From Allodiplogaster sudhausi (Eukaryota > Nematoda > Chromadorea > Rhabditida > Diplogasteridae), in the NCBI GenBank assembly GCA_945643635.1, contig CALZFC010000067.1, positions 197,501-261,500 on the forward strand: a stretch of 64,000 bases of DNA, written 5' to 3'. Below the pieces are notes generated by a model that worked only from the letters and a program-made list of their open reading frames with translations, searched no databases and was not told where the DNA came from. This document shows, piece by piece, positions 1-12,810 of the stretch (positions within the stretch are counted from its first letter, which is position 1; each line of letters starts with the position of its first letter). Both the position numbers and the translations under genes were made by a program.

Positions 1-1107
1 CGTAAGTTATGGAGTACGTTTAGTTACGATCTCAGTATATGTTGCTAACAAATAAATGTTTAAATAAAAACAAAACAAAACTGATAAACATTGCCAATCT
101 CAAGGCAAATCAAAGCTTTGAATAACACATCTGCAGGACCTTTCCGTTCAATTGTGCACATTAATTTATTTTAAGTTTTTTTTCCATCTTCAAAATTTCT
201 TCATGGTTATCTCGCCGGATTCAAATATGAGATGAGAATTCAATTAGATTGGCGATTTCAGTTCTAAAAAAAAAAGATGAACCTCATGGACCTCATGGAT
301 AGCTGTTTTATAAATAAGAAATTTCCCTTGCTATTTACTTTACTACTTGCTGAATATTGATAAAGGCAACGTCTGCCTAATTGCAGGAATAAGAATACTC
401 CAAAGTTGTCTGAATCGACGCGCACCTCTTGTGTCGATGGTAAAATAAATTTTGAAAAAAAAAATTGAAGAGCCATGTTGACACTCGCCATATTTTGAGG
501 AAAGTACATGATTAGAGAAGTGAGTAAAATTGGTAGAAACGAAAGTGAAAAAAAAACAGATAAACATTGCAATCTCAAGGATATAAAAAGTTTTTCCTTC
601 TTGCGCTCCCGAGAACAATTTCTTTAACTCTTCCTATTACAGATAGAGAACAAGACAGAGAGAGAAAGAGATCGAGAAGAGTGAAGGAGAGTGAAAGAGA
701 ACGAGAAAGCGAGATTGCGAGCGAGAGAGAACGATAGAGAGAGAGAAAGAGAGAGAGAGAGCGAAATGCAGAGATATTCTTGAATGCAGAGCTAAACCAT
801 TTGTCTAATAAAAACAGCCCGGATATCTAAGAAATAACCCATTTGATACAGAACGATGAATCACGTAATGAACGCCTCGAAAAGAAAATAAGGAGTTTTT
901 AATTGGTTTTTAATTTACTAGACATAAACGATATCTTATCATCCTAGTCAGAAAATGACTTTTTTAATATGGCAGAATGGCAAAGAAGAACTACCGGGCA
1001 ATGCCAATTAGCGAAATGGATGAGCGAAATGTCAATCAAAAGTCGTAAAAAGTAACTTCATGTATGAGCAATAAATAAATAAATAATTTAAAATTAGAGG
1101 CACAGTC
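1..1107. other. gene-poor stretch with a GA tract
   Basis: I see no coding exon here. Bases about 640-765 are almost pure purine (GAGAGA with occasional C or T). A short dispersed motif resembling ATAAACATTGCCAATCTCAA occurs near 85, 558 and 2190, so these are old repeat fragments. Around 985-1060 the sequence resembles the transporter intron near 10340-10420 (shared words such as CTACCGGGCAA), so the duplicated transporter segment starts before the relic exon that follows. Confidence 0.6.
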
Positions 1108-1747
1108 TTTTTCAATGTTCTAAATGATCTTCGAAGACAACAGAAAGTTGACGACAGAAATGCCGAACTGAGTCAGTTTGATGTTCAGCGAGACAAATGT
1201 TCTAGACGGCAAGACAACTATTAATTTAAAAACCTATTTCTCATCTCTCTTCATCTCGCTCTGTGTTTTGCAACCTATTTCTTCTTATTCATCTTGTTTT
1301 ATCCATCTCTGTTTCCATCCTGTCCTCGTCTATCTGCCTGCCCGCACTCTCAATTTCTCACTCTTTCTCTCCCGCTTTTCTCGTTCTTTCTCTATTTCGT
1401 TCTCCCTCTCTCACTAACTCTCTCCCTCTCCCTCCCTCGCTTTCTCTCTCCCACCCTCTCCCTCTCTCTCCCCCTCTCTCTCCCTCGCTTTCTCTCTCCC
1501 ACCCTCTCCCTCTCTCTCTCTCTCTCCTTCGCTTTCTCTCTCCCACCCTCTCCCTCTTTCCCTCGCTTTCTCTCTCCCACCTTCTCCCTCTCTCTCCCTC
1601 GCTTTCGCTCTCCCACCCTCTCCTTCTCTCTCTCCCTCCCTCCCTCCCTCTCCCTCCCTCTCTCTAGCTCCCCTTCTCTTTCCGATTTGAAACGCCGTGA
1701 AAGTGGAGAGCAACGTCGTCGCAGCCATCCGGACGATCATTCCTGAT
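1108..1747 (-). pseudogene. Two-exon relic of the amino-acid transporter
   Basis: On the minus strand, 1683-1747 translates like transporter exon 3 (GMIVRMAATTLLSTFTAFQI against GMIVGMISLVATTLLSTFTA in the intact gene). Bases 1108-1201 translate like exon 4 (TFVSLNIKLTQFGISVV...). The order and intervening CT-rich intron match 10461-11719. The exon-4 copy carries an in-frame TAG where the intact gene has the Gln codon in SKNIQNI, and no other exons of the gene are present nearby. It is therefore a decayed partial duplicate, not an independent gene. Similarity extends into the flanking intron near 985-1060, which suggests DNA-level duplication rather than retroposition. Confidence 0.85.
1270..1680. 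repeat. CT-rich minisatellite
   Basis: Polypyrimidine tract on plus. A unit of about 40-60 bp containing CGCTTTCTCTCTCCCACC recurs four to five times between 1435 and 1620. It occupies the position of the exon 3-4 intron of the relic transporter copy, just as the intact gene's intron (10555-11541) holds CT tracts. Long Ser/Leu/Pro-rich open frames here are translations of the repeat. Confidence 0.85.
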
Positions 1748-4270
1748 TTCGTAATTAATTAATTCAATTAATTAATAAACTAATTTAATTTTGTTTCGAA
1801 TTTATGTACGTAATAAAATTCATCACTCGCAAACGCGCAGAAAAAAAAAACATAAATTGCATGGGTTCCTAATAGAATGGCGAATAACATGACCAATATC
1901 AAGGAAGTCCGTGTATATATCTTAGTCAAATCTACACACATCTGGAACACTCATGGTTTTAATTGTGGCGTCTTTAATTTATATGGAATGCATTCGGTTT
2001 AATGTCCGTACGCTGAGGTTTCAAAGGTCAGCAGTGAATGAATGCAGTAACATCGCATCAATCAAACAAATGTGAGATTTTAACGGCCAAGTTAGAAATT
2101 CACATATCACAAGCACTAACTGTGGTGAAAAGTAAAAAAAGATTCAACTTTTGAGAATAATTGGTAGAAACAAACGTTTTAAAAAACAGAAAATAAATTG
2201 CCAAACTCAAGGTTGAATTTCTTTTAGTAAGTTAGAAAATTCTTTTTATTTTGAATTTGCTCCATTTTGGATATTTCCACTGAATACAGCTTGCCGTGTG
2301 AAATCCGTTCCAAAATTTCTTAAATTGGTTGTGACTTCGTCGCCATTGGCGGTAAAGTCGCCAATTTTCCGCTCATTCGTTCGTAAGGCGCCTTTTCCTG
2401 CTTGCGTTTCCGAGAAGAACTTCCTTCAATCTTCCAATTCTTGATGCACTTTTGTAGCAACCTCAATAAAAATATTTACTGGTTTACTATTTAAAAAAAA
2501 ATACTATTAGAAAAAGGAGAATTTTTTAAACGTTTTGCAGCCATTTCTTTCATCCTGGACGTTTAATGTCACTTTGAAGCTAACCAGTTAAAAGAAGCCA
2601 CCTTGCTAACCATAAGTTGGGGTCCGTAAGACCATGCGGATGCGTTGGCACCATGGCCATGCACGCCTCGCCAAGGCAAGCGTTTCACGCCATCTGAAAA
2701 GGGAGCGTCTTGAAATGGTTTTGAACTAGTTTGCCTGGATATATTGAGCGCTTTCTATTTAAAATAATCGAATTTTGTCTATCTCAAATTTGGACGATAT
2801 GTTATTACTCAGGTAGTTCATTATTATTCTGATGTGACTTTGAAGTTTAACCAGTTAAAAGTGGCCAACTTGCTAAGCGGGGTCCGTCGGAATCATTTCC
2901 ATGCATGCATTGCCAATGCGCGTCGACTTGATCAAAATGAAATTTTTCTGCATTATATATTTCATTCCTTTGGCAAAAGTACCATGGATGGTAGTCAAAA
3001 GTAGAACATCAACGTCAAATTTATGTTTCTCGTCTCAAACTACCTAATGGCACAGTTTTCAGAACATAAGTTCCATTGGTACCAGCATTCGCAGAACAGC
3101 TCAAAATAGTCAAAACATCTCGTGGATTTTTTTTGAAATTTCAAGATTTCTTTAAAATGTACAGGTTTTGCATTTTCATCGAAGGATATATTATGTAAAA
3201 GTCTCTGCTCTTTCGAATGGTTATGACCTTTTTGGTAATCCGATTCACAAATGACCTGATAGTTGGCTTCGAAGGAGTTTTCATACATTTATTTCGCCTT
3301 CTAGGCTCGTAAAAATGAAATTTCTTGACTTTTAGAGTACTTTTAAGTGGTATATCATGAAAAAACTTCAAAGAGATCGCCTTCAACGGTCAGGATTCAA
3401 ATACATATTCCCAAAAAAGGTATCCTCAGATTTTGATTAAAAAGCTGTACCCGACTCAGTTTTAACTGCTCTTTCTTGTATAATAAATATTATGTGGTAA
3501 TTCGGTCTATATGACCCATTAATGATCCAAAGAATGAGTATTTTAACACCAGAATTTGGCCAAAAACACAAAAAGTCAATTTTAGGCCTTTAGACTAATT
3601 TCTTTTGCATACAAAGTATATACCATTTTAAAGAGGATAAAAAATTACATCGAATGGACTAATCCGTTTTAAAATTGATGAAGTTTTAAAGAAATTATGG
3701 TTTGCAGCCAAAGCCAAAATTTGCTCAGAAACCCATATTCAAATGCAGATACCCAAAAAAAGTATCCGAGATTTTTACTCGCAAAAACATATTCTGTGTA
3801 GTTTTTCCTGCTCTTTCTCATGGACCATTCAGTTTTTTGGACGTAATAGTAAAAAAAAAAGTTATTGCCTGAAAACGACTTTTTAAAAACTTAAATTGGA
3901 GAAAAGTCATATAAATTTTATTTTTCGAAAATGGTCTCCACGGACTTTTTTGTGTAGTTTTGAACAAGGAATCTAACTGTGAAAAGATTATTCAGAAATA
4001 TTGAGTATAACGGTAGTTATGGTCATCCAAAATTTATGAACATTACGACTTATATCTAAGTGAAAAAATTTTTTCTAAACTTTCTAACCGCCTAGACTTT
4101 GTTATGAACACTAGATACATCCCTCATAATGTTTTCAAGGTTGTAGAAAAATTATGAATTTCTAGGGCAGGCGCTCCTTGACCCTTTCTGAGACGCTCTC
4201 TTAAATATTATTGCTTCAGCGAAGTTTCTGTCGTATTGTTAAGGGAGACCGGCAACTCATTCTTGTTATT
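1748..4270. other. no gene seen; short duplicated repeats
   Basis: No convincing exon. Two diverged copies of one repeat lie at about 2565-2700 and 2825-2945 (shared words: TTTGAAGCTAACCAGTTAAAA, then GGGGTCCGT and a CATGCATG/CCATGGCCATG stretch). Another pair lies at about 3395-3500 and 3735-3840 (shared: CAAATACATAT...CCCAAAAAA.GTATCC and CTGCTCTTTCT). The rest is AT-rich unique-looking sequence. Confidence 0.5.
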
Positions 4271-4284
4271 CGTGTCTTTTCGCC

Positions 4285-4475
4285 TGACAAGAGAGAGAGA
4301 GAGGAAGAGAAAAAGACCGCTAGAGAGAGAGAGAGCGAGAGAGAGAGCGAGAGCGAGAGAGAGTGTGATAGCGAGAGAGAAAGAGCAAGAGAGAGAGAGA
4401 GAGAAAGGCAGCGAGAGTGAGAGAGAGCGAGACGGAGATAGCGCGAGAGAAGGAGAGCGTGCGAGAGAAAGTATA
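4285..4475. repeat. GA-rich purine tract
   Basis: Nearly pure purine on plus with scattered C (GAGAGAGCGAGAGAG type). Open frames rich in Arg/Glu or Ser/Leu across it are low-complexity translations. Confidence 0.9.
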
Positions 4476-5659
4476 GGAGAGACCTATAACTCGAGCCCTT
4501 CGGTACTCGCATACAGAAGCGATAGTCACATGCATGCTCATTCTAAAGGATTAATCAAAAAGTAAAACAATAATTTGTAACACAATAAAAATAATAAGGT
4601 GAACAGTTTCTAAAAAATGAATTAGCAATTTAATTAAATGCGTATATTTTTTTAAACAATGTTGTTCGATGAGAAAGAAGAAGAATAAGATGAAGAAGGA
4701 AAGGAAGAAGAGCGAAAGGATCCTTATCTCCTCCTTTCCTCGGATATAGCCAAATCAAGCGCACACTCTTTTACAACCATCCCGAGTTGGAATGCGGCTT
4801 TGAGCTGCAAGAGAAAGCGGCCGGCCAGAGGACAGGTTTTGATAGCGAGGCAGAGAGCATAAATTCCTTATCGATTTAGATGTGCCGTTTGATGTACTCA
4901 CTCGTTACAAACAGAATTCTTGTTAGAACTTGGATATAAACTTACTTTAACTTGACAGTTCGAAAGAAATAACTGCATATATGTAATTTCTAGGTCGTCA
5001 TTTTAATGTGTATGTACATATATGAAAGAACTTCGCCTATCCCGGCAAGGATGCGCTTCAAGGCAACAGCTTGCGCATGGGAAATAGGAGAATATCTTTT
5101 GCTTTGTACATATGTAGATAAATCTGCCATTATTTTTGGGGCAAACATAGTGTATCCCTTGCGTGACGAAATGGTCTTCATGGTTTTGCTGTATTAATAT
5201 TCCTTAATAATCCTTAATATCCGCAGGATGTTGATTCGTTTCGCCCCGTTTCAATATCTTTATCGCTGCATTACTAAAGAAAAAGCACAGACGACCTGTT
5301 GAGCCGTACGATTTGCCCTGAGGAACGTGGCGAAAGAGAGAGTGAGAGAGAAAGATAGCGGCAGAGGGAGAGTGAGAAGGAGACAGAGGGGGACTGAGAG
5401 AAAAAGGGTGAGAGAGCGAGAGCGCGAGAATAAGAGGAAGATAAAGAGAGATCTGAAGGAACAGGATTGAAAGGCTTTTTCTCTCTTTGCCTGTTTTTGC
5501 CCCTCACGGAAAGGAGTTACTCTTGTTTTCTAAACGAGACTGTTTGATAGTAACAGCAGTTTAGTTTATTCTCACTCACTTCTCCCTTTTTTCAAACGCT
5601 CAGTCCCCATTCAAAATAGCCTGCAACACGGCTTATCTACATGTATATGTAGGTACATA
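4476..5659. other. no gene seen; second GA tract
   Basis: No exon recognised. A GA-rich tract runs from about 5330 to 5455. A CT/GA-flanked segment near 4680-4850 resembles no other part of the window that I could see. Confidence 0.5.
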
Positions 5660-6408
5660 CAGTCCCGCCCAGGATCTTGGTACCAAGGAGGGATCGGATG
5701 CATCGGAGAGATCCAAATGCATCCTCGTTAATAACTATTGTTCAAGGGAAAATAAAAATATTTTAAATGGTACATTAGGTTGCTTATAGAGAGCGGATGC
5801 TACTGTTAAAAAATCGGTAATTTCTTATCATTTGATAAGAAGTTATCAGTTTTTGGTTATAAAAAATTTCATTTTTAATGTTTTTCAAAGAAATTTCTCC
5901 TGTACCATTATTTTGTCTCTACCCACATCCCCAAATAATAAAAGTAGAGATTTTATCATTGATAACGGAAATCGATAAATCAGACTTTATCATGCATGTT
6001 CATATGATGTAAAGATTCGCCTTACGATTCTGAATCTAATTATGTAATTAGTTTTCAACATCATATGAACATGCCTGATAAAGTCTGATTTATCGATTTC
6101 CGTTATCAATGATAAAATCTCTACTTTTATTATTTGGGGATGTGGGTAGAGACAAAATAATGGTACAGGAGAAATTTCTTTGAAAAACATTAAAAATGAA
6201 ATTTTTTATAACCAAAAACTGATAACTTCTTATCAAATGATAAGAAATTACCGATTTTTTAATAGTAGCATCCGCTCTCTATAAGCAACCTAATGTACCA
6301 TTTAAAATATTTTTATTTTCCCTTGAACAATAGTTATTAACGAGGATGCATTTGGATCTCTCCGATGCATCCGATCCCTCCTTGGTACCAAGATCCTGGG
6401 CGGGACTG
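5660..6408. mobile_element. 749-bp palindromic MITE with TA target site
   Basis: The two arms (5660-6010 and 6058-6408, 351 bp each) are near-perfect reverse complements around a 47-bp loop. The outer ends read CAGTCCCGCCCAGGATCTTG and its complement, and TA flanks both sides (5658-5659 and 6409-6410). A CAGT-type terminus with a TA duplication is characteristic of Tc1/mariner-superfamily elements (established knowledge). No transposase frame is present, so this is non-autonomous. Near identity of the arms suggests a young or strongly constrained copy. Confidence 0.85.
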
Positions 6409-6991
6409 TATATACATAGCAAGGCAACAAAAAATTAATAAGAAATATAAAAATTAAGTTGAAAGTGCTTAATATTATCCTGCAGTCACTTCATCTTTTG
6501 CTAAAACTCCCAAATCAGACTCCCAAACCATGTAAGAGACGTAAATTCTTTCAAACGCATCCATGGTATCGAGCAGGATCTTTCAACACAGCTTTTTTGC
6601 ACTCGCAAGTATGTGTATTTATTCTATTTTTTTACAGACATTTACAAATAAAACAATGCAACTATATATGAATGCATTTTTTTTTGTTCCTTAATGATTT
6701 TACGTGTCCTTCTTGTTCAAATCCATTCAATCTAATCAAAAGATAAAGCTCATATTTTAAGTAATGCCGCCAAACACTTCACCATTTTCGAAGAAGCATT
6801 TTTGGCTCATGGTTTGGCAGAATATCAGTAAGTCGAGAGATATCGGTGTTAGTCATACGGAGCAGTAAATCCATTCACGACAATAGGGAGGGGTATAATC
6901 ATTTGGAGAGAGTGGATCTATGACCCTAAATTCATTTGGGAGAGGGGTGCAGGGCCCAAATTAAGGGGGCGCGAAAATATATTCATGATTC
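6409..6991. other. 3' intergenic of the transporter, nothing recognised
   Basis: AT-rich sequence between the MITE and the transporter stop codon. It probably contains the transporter's 3' UTR. No exon or repeat was recognised. Confidence 0.5.
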
Positions 6992-9900
6992 CTATCTCGT
7001 ATAAAAGGTGAGATCGGGTGCGGTGCAAACGACTCCGGCGCGCGTCGTGATATTCTGGAAGGCGCCGCAGCAGTTCGTATGCGAGACGGCGGTGGCTGTC
7101 TGAAAATGTATTAATTTTTTTATTAAATAAAAAAAACTAAAATATATTTATATCCAGGCAGTTCCACAAATAACAACAAAACATCAACATAAACAATAAA
7201 AAAGAAACCCCCGCTTTCTGTCGTAGCATCGTGACGTAGCACGGCGGCTCAAAGTGAGCGGAAGAGACGTCGCGGATTGCGGCGAAGGTTGCTGCCGCGC
7301 CACACATCAGACCGAATACTGTAAAAGAAGAACGAAATAAGAATGAGATCGAATATTATATATATAAATGAAATTGAAAACTGACGAACAAAATTGAAAG
7401 ACAAAAAAACAGAACGTAAGAATAAGGTCATAAATCTTTTGAAAAAGACAGTTGACACGATTAATCAATAGCAAATAGTAGTCTTGTTTGTATAAAAAAG
7501 GATGAAACAATATAGATGACCAACCAATAAGAGCACCGCAAGTGAGCAGCATCCACGATGAGTTGTGTTGAATAATCCTGCAAAAGAAACATGCAGAGGC
7601 TTATAACGATCATTTTCACTCATGTTTGTGTTACTAATAACCATAAGAAGAACAAGTCAGAACGGACTCATTCACGCTCGGCACACGGTCGTCTTTCCCG
7701 TCGCTCTCGCTGAGAATGCGACAGCGCGCGTGCACGGCGAGGTAGAAGACGCACGGGAAGCAGACGGCGGCGAATGTCATTGTTGATCCGCCGACCTATA
7801 ATACTTAATAATACCTATGTATATAAATAATGTTACTTATAATATTAAATATTACCAATGTATATAAATAATGTAACTTACATAACAATTAATATTGCGT
7901 ATGCATAGAAATAATGCTCCTTAAATTATCCTTGCAAAATGCCTAGTAATTATCTGAAAAAATTTATATACACAGATCAATATAATTTTTTTCTGATTTT
8001 AATGAAAACAAAAGAATATTTTACACTCAGCGAAGCCCGATATGTTAGGATGTATGGCGAATCTCGTGTTTGTTCTATTTTTGGACAAGACCGATTCCAA
8101 CAAAATTCAAAGATAGCTCTTAAAGGGTAGTAGTTTCGCAACGAAATGCAGAACCGGTGAGTTTGTTTTCAATGGAATCCTATATTTGCTTGTGTTTAAA
8201 TAACCATAATTGGTCTCGCATTGTAGTCAACCCTATTTATGTCTTCTGAATTTTGCCGGCATATGTGACTATCGCTTCTTCGTAACGAAGTACTGAATAA
8301 ATATTAAATAAATAATTAAGTAAATAATTAAATAAGTGAATATATGACTTGATTAATTAACAAACTAATTACTAAATAATTAAGTGAAACCGTGTTACCA
8401 GATTAAGAAGCGGCCCGAACGATGGCACCGTCGCGCCAACGAATGCGACCGTGAAGAGGACGACCGTCCGCACGAGGACGCGCTGCCAGCAAAAGTCTGC
8501 GCACAAAAGGAGAATAGTTTAACGCAAATACTAAAATGACAGATATCTATTACTCTCTGTCAATATACATAAGTATCAATCATTGAAAGATAGTCTATAA
8601 AAATGGCATACATATTTTATTTGTATGGAATATAAATTGGTAATATCGTACCTTTAATTTTTTTTATGAAAGCATATAATGTTCCAATCTATTCAGAGTG
8701 AAAGTGGAAAAGAAAAAAATAGTAGAAATTTTACTTAATAAAATATTAGGGCATATTTTTTAGTATGCGAAAAAAATAAATATATTAAAAAAAGCCTACG
8801 ATGCGGCGTGTGGAAGAGCTGCTCGGCCTCCTGATTCACAGGGTTGATAATGATGGCGAGCGCGAGAATGAGATGCGCAGTGATGAGGATGTTCACGGCC
8901 TGGGAATTTGCTAATTAATAAATTAGATAATTAATGAATTTGCTAAATAATGAATTAGTTAATTAATGAATTAGATAATTAATTATTTTATTTATTAATG
9001 AATTAGATAAGTAATGAATTTATACAGTTCTCTGATTGTGAGATGCTTGCCAAACCTGTTGCAGTCCGATGATCTGGACGCTGCTTATGATGGCGTCACG
9101 GATCGAATCGCCGTATGTAACGACTCCGGCAATAGCGATCGGTGCATAGAGGAGGAAGGTCACTGAGGGAGAGAGAGAGAGGGAGAGGGACAGAGCGGAA
9201 GGAAAAGGTTACGGAAGCGACCAAGTTCTGCCCCGGGATATGGAATTTTTCAGGACTTCTGCCTCGTGTCATTTGAACATTGCAGAAGGTTACATATGGA
9301 ACAGAGTTCTGCCCGGGACATGGAATTTTCGTGAATATTCCGGAAGGATCCCTTGCCTGGGCGATTTCTACCGGGGAAATTGAACATTCAATTAATCTCA
9401 ATAAAGGGGAATGTTTTGACCCCGGGCCCGGTATCTTTTTCCGAACCGAGTCGCTCACAGTTGGATTATTATCGCTTCACCGGCTGATATGCTAATAAAT
9501 GCCAAAGAATGGAGTTTAAGAAAATCGGCTAACATCCAAAGGCAAAGACGGCGCTCTTCGTAAAGTCCTCCGGCCTTCTCATGTCATGCTGAATGGTCGG
9601 GAAGGCGGCGTGGCCACCGTACGAGAAGAGCAGCGTGCCGAGACCGAGCATGAAGTTGCCGACGCGGAACGGCGGCATCGAGTGGCTCTCCTGGGTTACG
9701 GTGTCATTTTTTTTAAATTCCCGCCCTTTGTCTCAGGCAAAATGGCGCGAATTCAAACGTGAGTTTTCTGGCTCCTTTAATAAACACGAACCTCGCACGC
9801 GTCATAGTCGAGCATGGCTCCCGTGATCACGAGCACAACGGCAATGGTAGTCGTGATCATCGCGATCACGATCGCCCACCTTATTAATTTATATAATTAA

Positions 9901-12810
9901 TTAATCGTGTTAAATTAATTAATTTTTTCGAAATCCTCAGCACGAGGTTATCTATGAATTAGCAAGACATTGAGGCGAAGCTAAAATAATAAAATATTTT
10001 AAAAAGAACAAATAATTACCATTGATAAAAGGCGAACAAAAAAATATTCATACCCGAAGAAAAAAAGATACTAATAATTGTCATTGACAATAGAGAGAGG
10101 CCGAACCAAAAGTCGTTGGGCGACTTGAGAAACGTGATCGGCAGCATGAAGATGGCGAGAGCAAAGATGATGATACAGTACGGGATATCCGCGTCGAAAA
10201 AAGCCTGCGTATGAGGGGGGAAGAATGAGTGAGTCAAAACCTATCCCTTTTCATGTAGAAATTTATTATTCACGGCGAGTTCTTGGCGGTATCGTTTTAA
10301 CTAGACGATGACTTGTTATTATGTCCTTTCGAAACAGCAAAACTACCGGGCAAGGAGGCTTACTTAAAAATGAGGAGATAATCAATCAAATGTCATAAAA
10401 AATCAATTTCGTAAATTAGCTAACTAATTACTGCATAAATTAGTAAATTGATGAACAAACCTTCACAATGTTCTGAATGTTCTTCGATGACAACAGAAAG
10501 TAGACAACAGAGATGCCGAACTGAGTCAGGTTGATGTTCAGCGAGACAAATGTTCTGGAAAGTAATACAAGAATGCAATCCTTTTAGAAAGCCTGCTTCT
10601 CATCGATTCCACTCTCTCTCTCTCTCTCTCTTTGTTTCTGCATAATTCTCTCCCTTTGCGCTAACTCTATGTAAGGCTTTTGACTGCATAGAATGGCAGG
10701 CTGCAATGTGCGCTTACTGAGCAAGGTGTCCATGCCACGCTAATCAAGATCTTAACGAGGCTGTATCAATCCTCCTCCACATTGGTCTGTGGGAATGACA
10801 ACAATCTTTCGATCAACATTCAGCGCGGCGTAAGACAAGGCTGACTCATTGTCTCCGCGCCTCTTCACTGCTGTTCTTATTATGAGAGGCTGTCTGAGAC
10901 GGATTGATTGGGAAGGGAGGGTAAGTATCCGCATAGCCCGTGGTCATCTAGCACGTACGCCGACAATATCGTGCTCATCACACGGTTTTGTTCGCGACTC
11001 TCTGATATGTTTGCAATTGCTTGTAATACTACGAGACGCGTATGCGGCTTGGTATGGGTCAGATTGTTGGACCCTCGAAAGAAGTTAGAATGAGCGCAAA
11101 GTAGAATGGTGCGTGCGATGCTTGGTCTTACCCTTCAAGATCGGATAAGGAATGTGGACCTGAGATATTTTTGGCAGGAATCAAAGATTGGCTCAAGATG
11201 GTATTCAAGAGGAAGATGGATTGGGCAAAAAAGACCTAGTGGATCCCCTACGAAGCAGTCCATCAACGTAGGCCCGGTCGTCCATGAATTCGCTCTCTTG
11301 GACATGTCTCTCTCTCTCCCACTTACATACATATATCTCGCAACAGAACTGTGCTGATCCCACAATAGGCCTGATGCAACGGTAAATTAGTTATGTTTCA
11401 CAATCTCCTTCTCCTTTTTCTTTGCGTTTTATCCAATTCTCTGTCTCTTCCTCTCCTCCTCCCCCTGCCTCCCCCGACGTTCTCTTTCAGTCTCTTTCCC
11501 TCTATCTCTCTCCCCCTCTCTCTCTTTCTCTCTCTCCCAACCTCATTCGGCTGCCTACTGCTCTCATGCCAATCTCTGCATACGGCTTCCTCGTGTGCAT
11601 CTCCTTGTACTCCTCTGGCCACGCCTCCCTCAGCAGGCTCCATGTCCGCCCGATCAAATACGCCGTGAACGTTGAGAGCAGCGTCGTCGCGACCAGGCTG
11701 ATCATCCCGACGATCATGCCTGAAGTGTTAATTAATTAAATTAATTAATTTAACTAATTAACAAATTAATTAATTAAGTTTTTTTAAAATAAAATTTTGG
11801 TCGAATTTATCTTTAGTTATATAATATTAATAAATTAAGGGGCATATAATAAGATATTTAAGAGTCACATAAGTACAGTAAATGTAAGCGAACGGCGACA
11901 ATATCTCGGTATCTTTCTACACACATCTCGAGGACCCGTGGTTTTTATCGGGGCGGCCTCCTGTTATGTTTAGTTTGTGGCATAAATCTTGCTCGCACTT
12001 TTTTTTCGCATGCCTATAGGGATTTGAAAGTTGTACAAAAAGACGATAGATCGAAACTGCGAACATGATGTACGAACGATAGAGAGCTTGAAGTTTAAAT
12101 GTACAAAAAGGGCGGGAATCTTAAAAACATGTAAATGTTTGAAACAAGAAATGATCTACCCGTCTGCACAATCGCCATTGGCAGCGCTACAATGCCGCCA
12201 CCCGCGAGATCGCCGACGATGATGAGACCTGTGACGAGCCTGGAATTTCAAATATTCAAAATTTTAATGTTCCCGCCATTTGTTTATGTTAATTTGCTTT
12301 TATGCTAAATAACAAGGAGCATACAGTTAATAACTTCTGCTTAAAGTAGATTGAAAACTTGCTTCAAAAAAGCAGCGCCAACTACAGTGTATTACCAGAA
12401 AATTTCGAATAAGGGAAACACGTTTTAATTCTCTTCAATCGATCTTTTCAAGGCCAAAATTCCATAGTTTAGCCAAAAACACCTACCGATTTTCATGAGT
12501 TTTGTGTGTTTAAATCTAAAAAGTGCCCTATCCTTTCATAATAATAGTTAGTAATTATGTATGTATAAAAAAAGAAAAAGACATTTCAGACTTGCCATCC
12601 AAGTTGCCCGTGAGGATTGTTGCGCTCTTCGCCTCCTCCTCCGCTATATGCGTCCTCCCTGATCGAGCAGGCACTTTTGAGACTCGTGCCTTCTGCACGG
12701 AGCGTCGCGCTCTTCACTGTGGCCACTCCGACAAAGACGTCATCCGTGGCGCCGCCGCTGCTGCTGCTACTTCGACTTTGACTGCCGCGATGACCGCCCA
12801 CCGAGTTCAT
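6992..12810 (-). CDS. Amino acid transporter, Aa_trans family (14 exons)
   Basis: Integral-membrane amino-acid/auxin-permease-type transporter, about 11 membrane helices. Minus-strand exons by splice phase: 12596-12810, 12160-12239, 11542-11719, 10461-10554, 10107-10204, 9792-9879, 9534-9690, 9056-9162, 8800-8899, 8399-8496, 7668-7795, 7525-7577, 7236-7318, 6992-7099. All phases agree and sum to 1587 nt (528 aa). Family-like motifs: GLIIVGDLAGGGIVALP (first helix), GMIVGMISLVATTLLSTFTA, NLTQFGISVVYFLLSSKNIQ, LGTLLFSYGGHAAFPTIQHD, INPVNQEAEQLF, and a C-terminal HTNCCGAFQNITT typical of nematode members. The N-terminal ~70 residues are hydrophilic and Ser-rich. The start is the first ATG of exon 1; an upstream exon cannot be excluded. 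The first intron needs a GC donor (TG|GCAAGT) to keep frame. Substrate cannot be read from sequence. Partial copies of exons 3-5 occur at 1108-1747 and 27310-27873. Confidence 0.9.
10678..11265 (+). mobile_element. Decayed RTE-type LINE reverse-transcriptase remnant
   Basis: Inside the exon 3-4 intron of the transporter, on the opposite strand. Broken frames read FDCIEWQAAMCALTEQG, then NIQRGVRQG, SPRLFTAVL, a degenerate catalytic box YADNIVLIT, and the C-terminal region of RTE-like polymerases (GSDCWTLERS...RAMLGLTLQDRIRN.DLR). In intact family members these segments are one continuous reading frame (RGVRQGD.LSPKLF, YADD). Here at least two frameshifts and stops separate them, and the endonuclease is missing. 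It is an inactive 5'-truncated copy. Confidence 0.85.

Noticed and set aside
1263..1746. Plus-strand frames of 134-150 codons
   Set aside because: Pro/Ser/Leu repeats from a CT minisatellite inside the relic of a minus-strand transporter intron.
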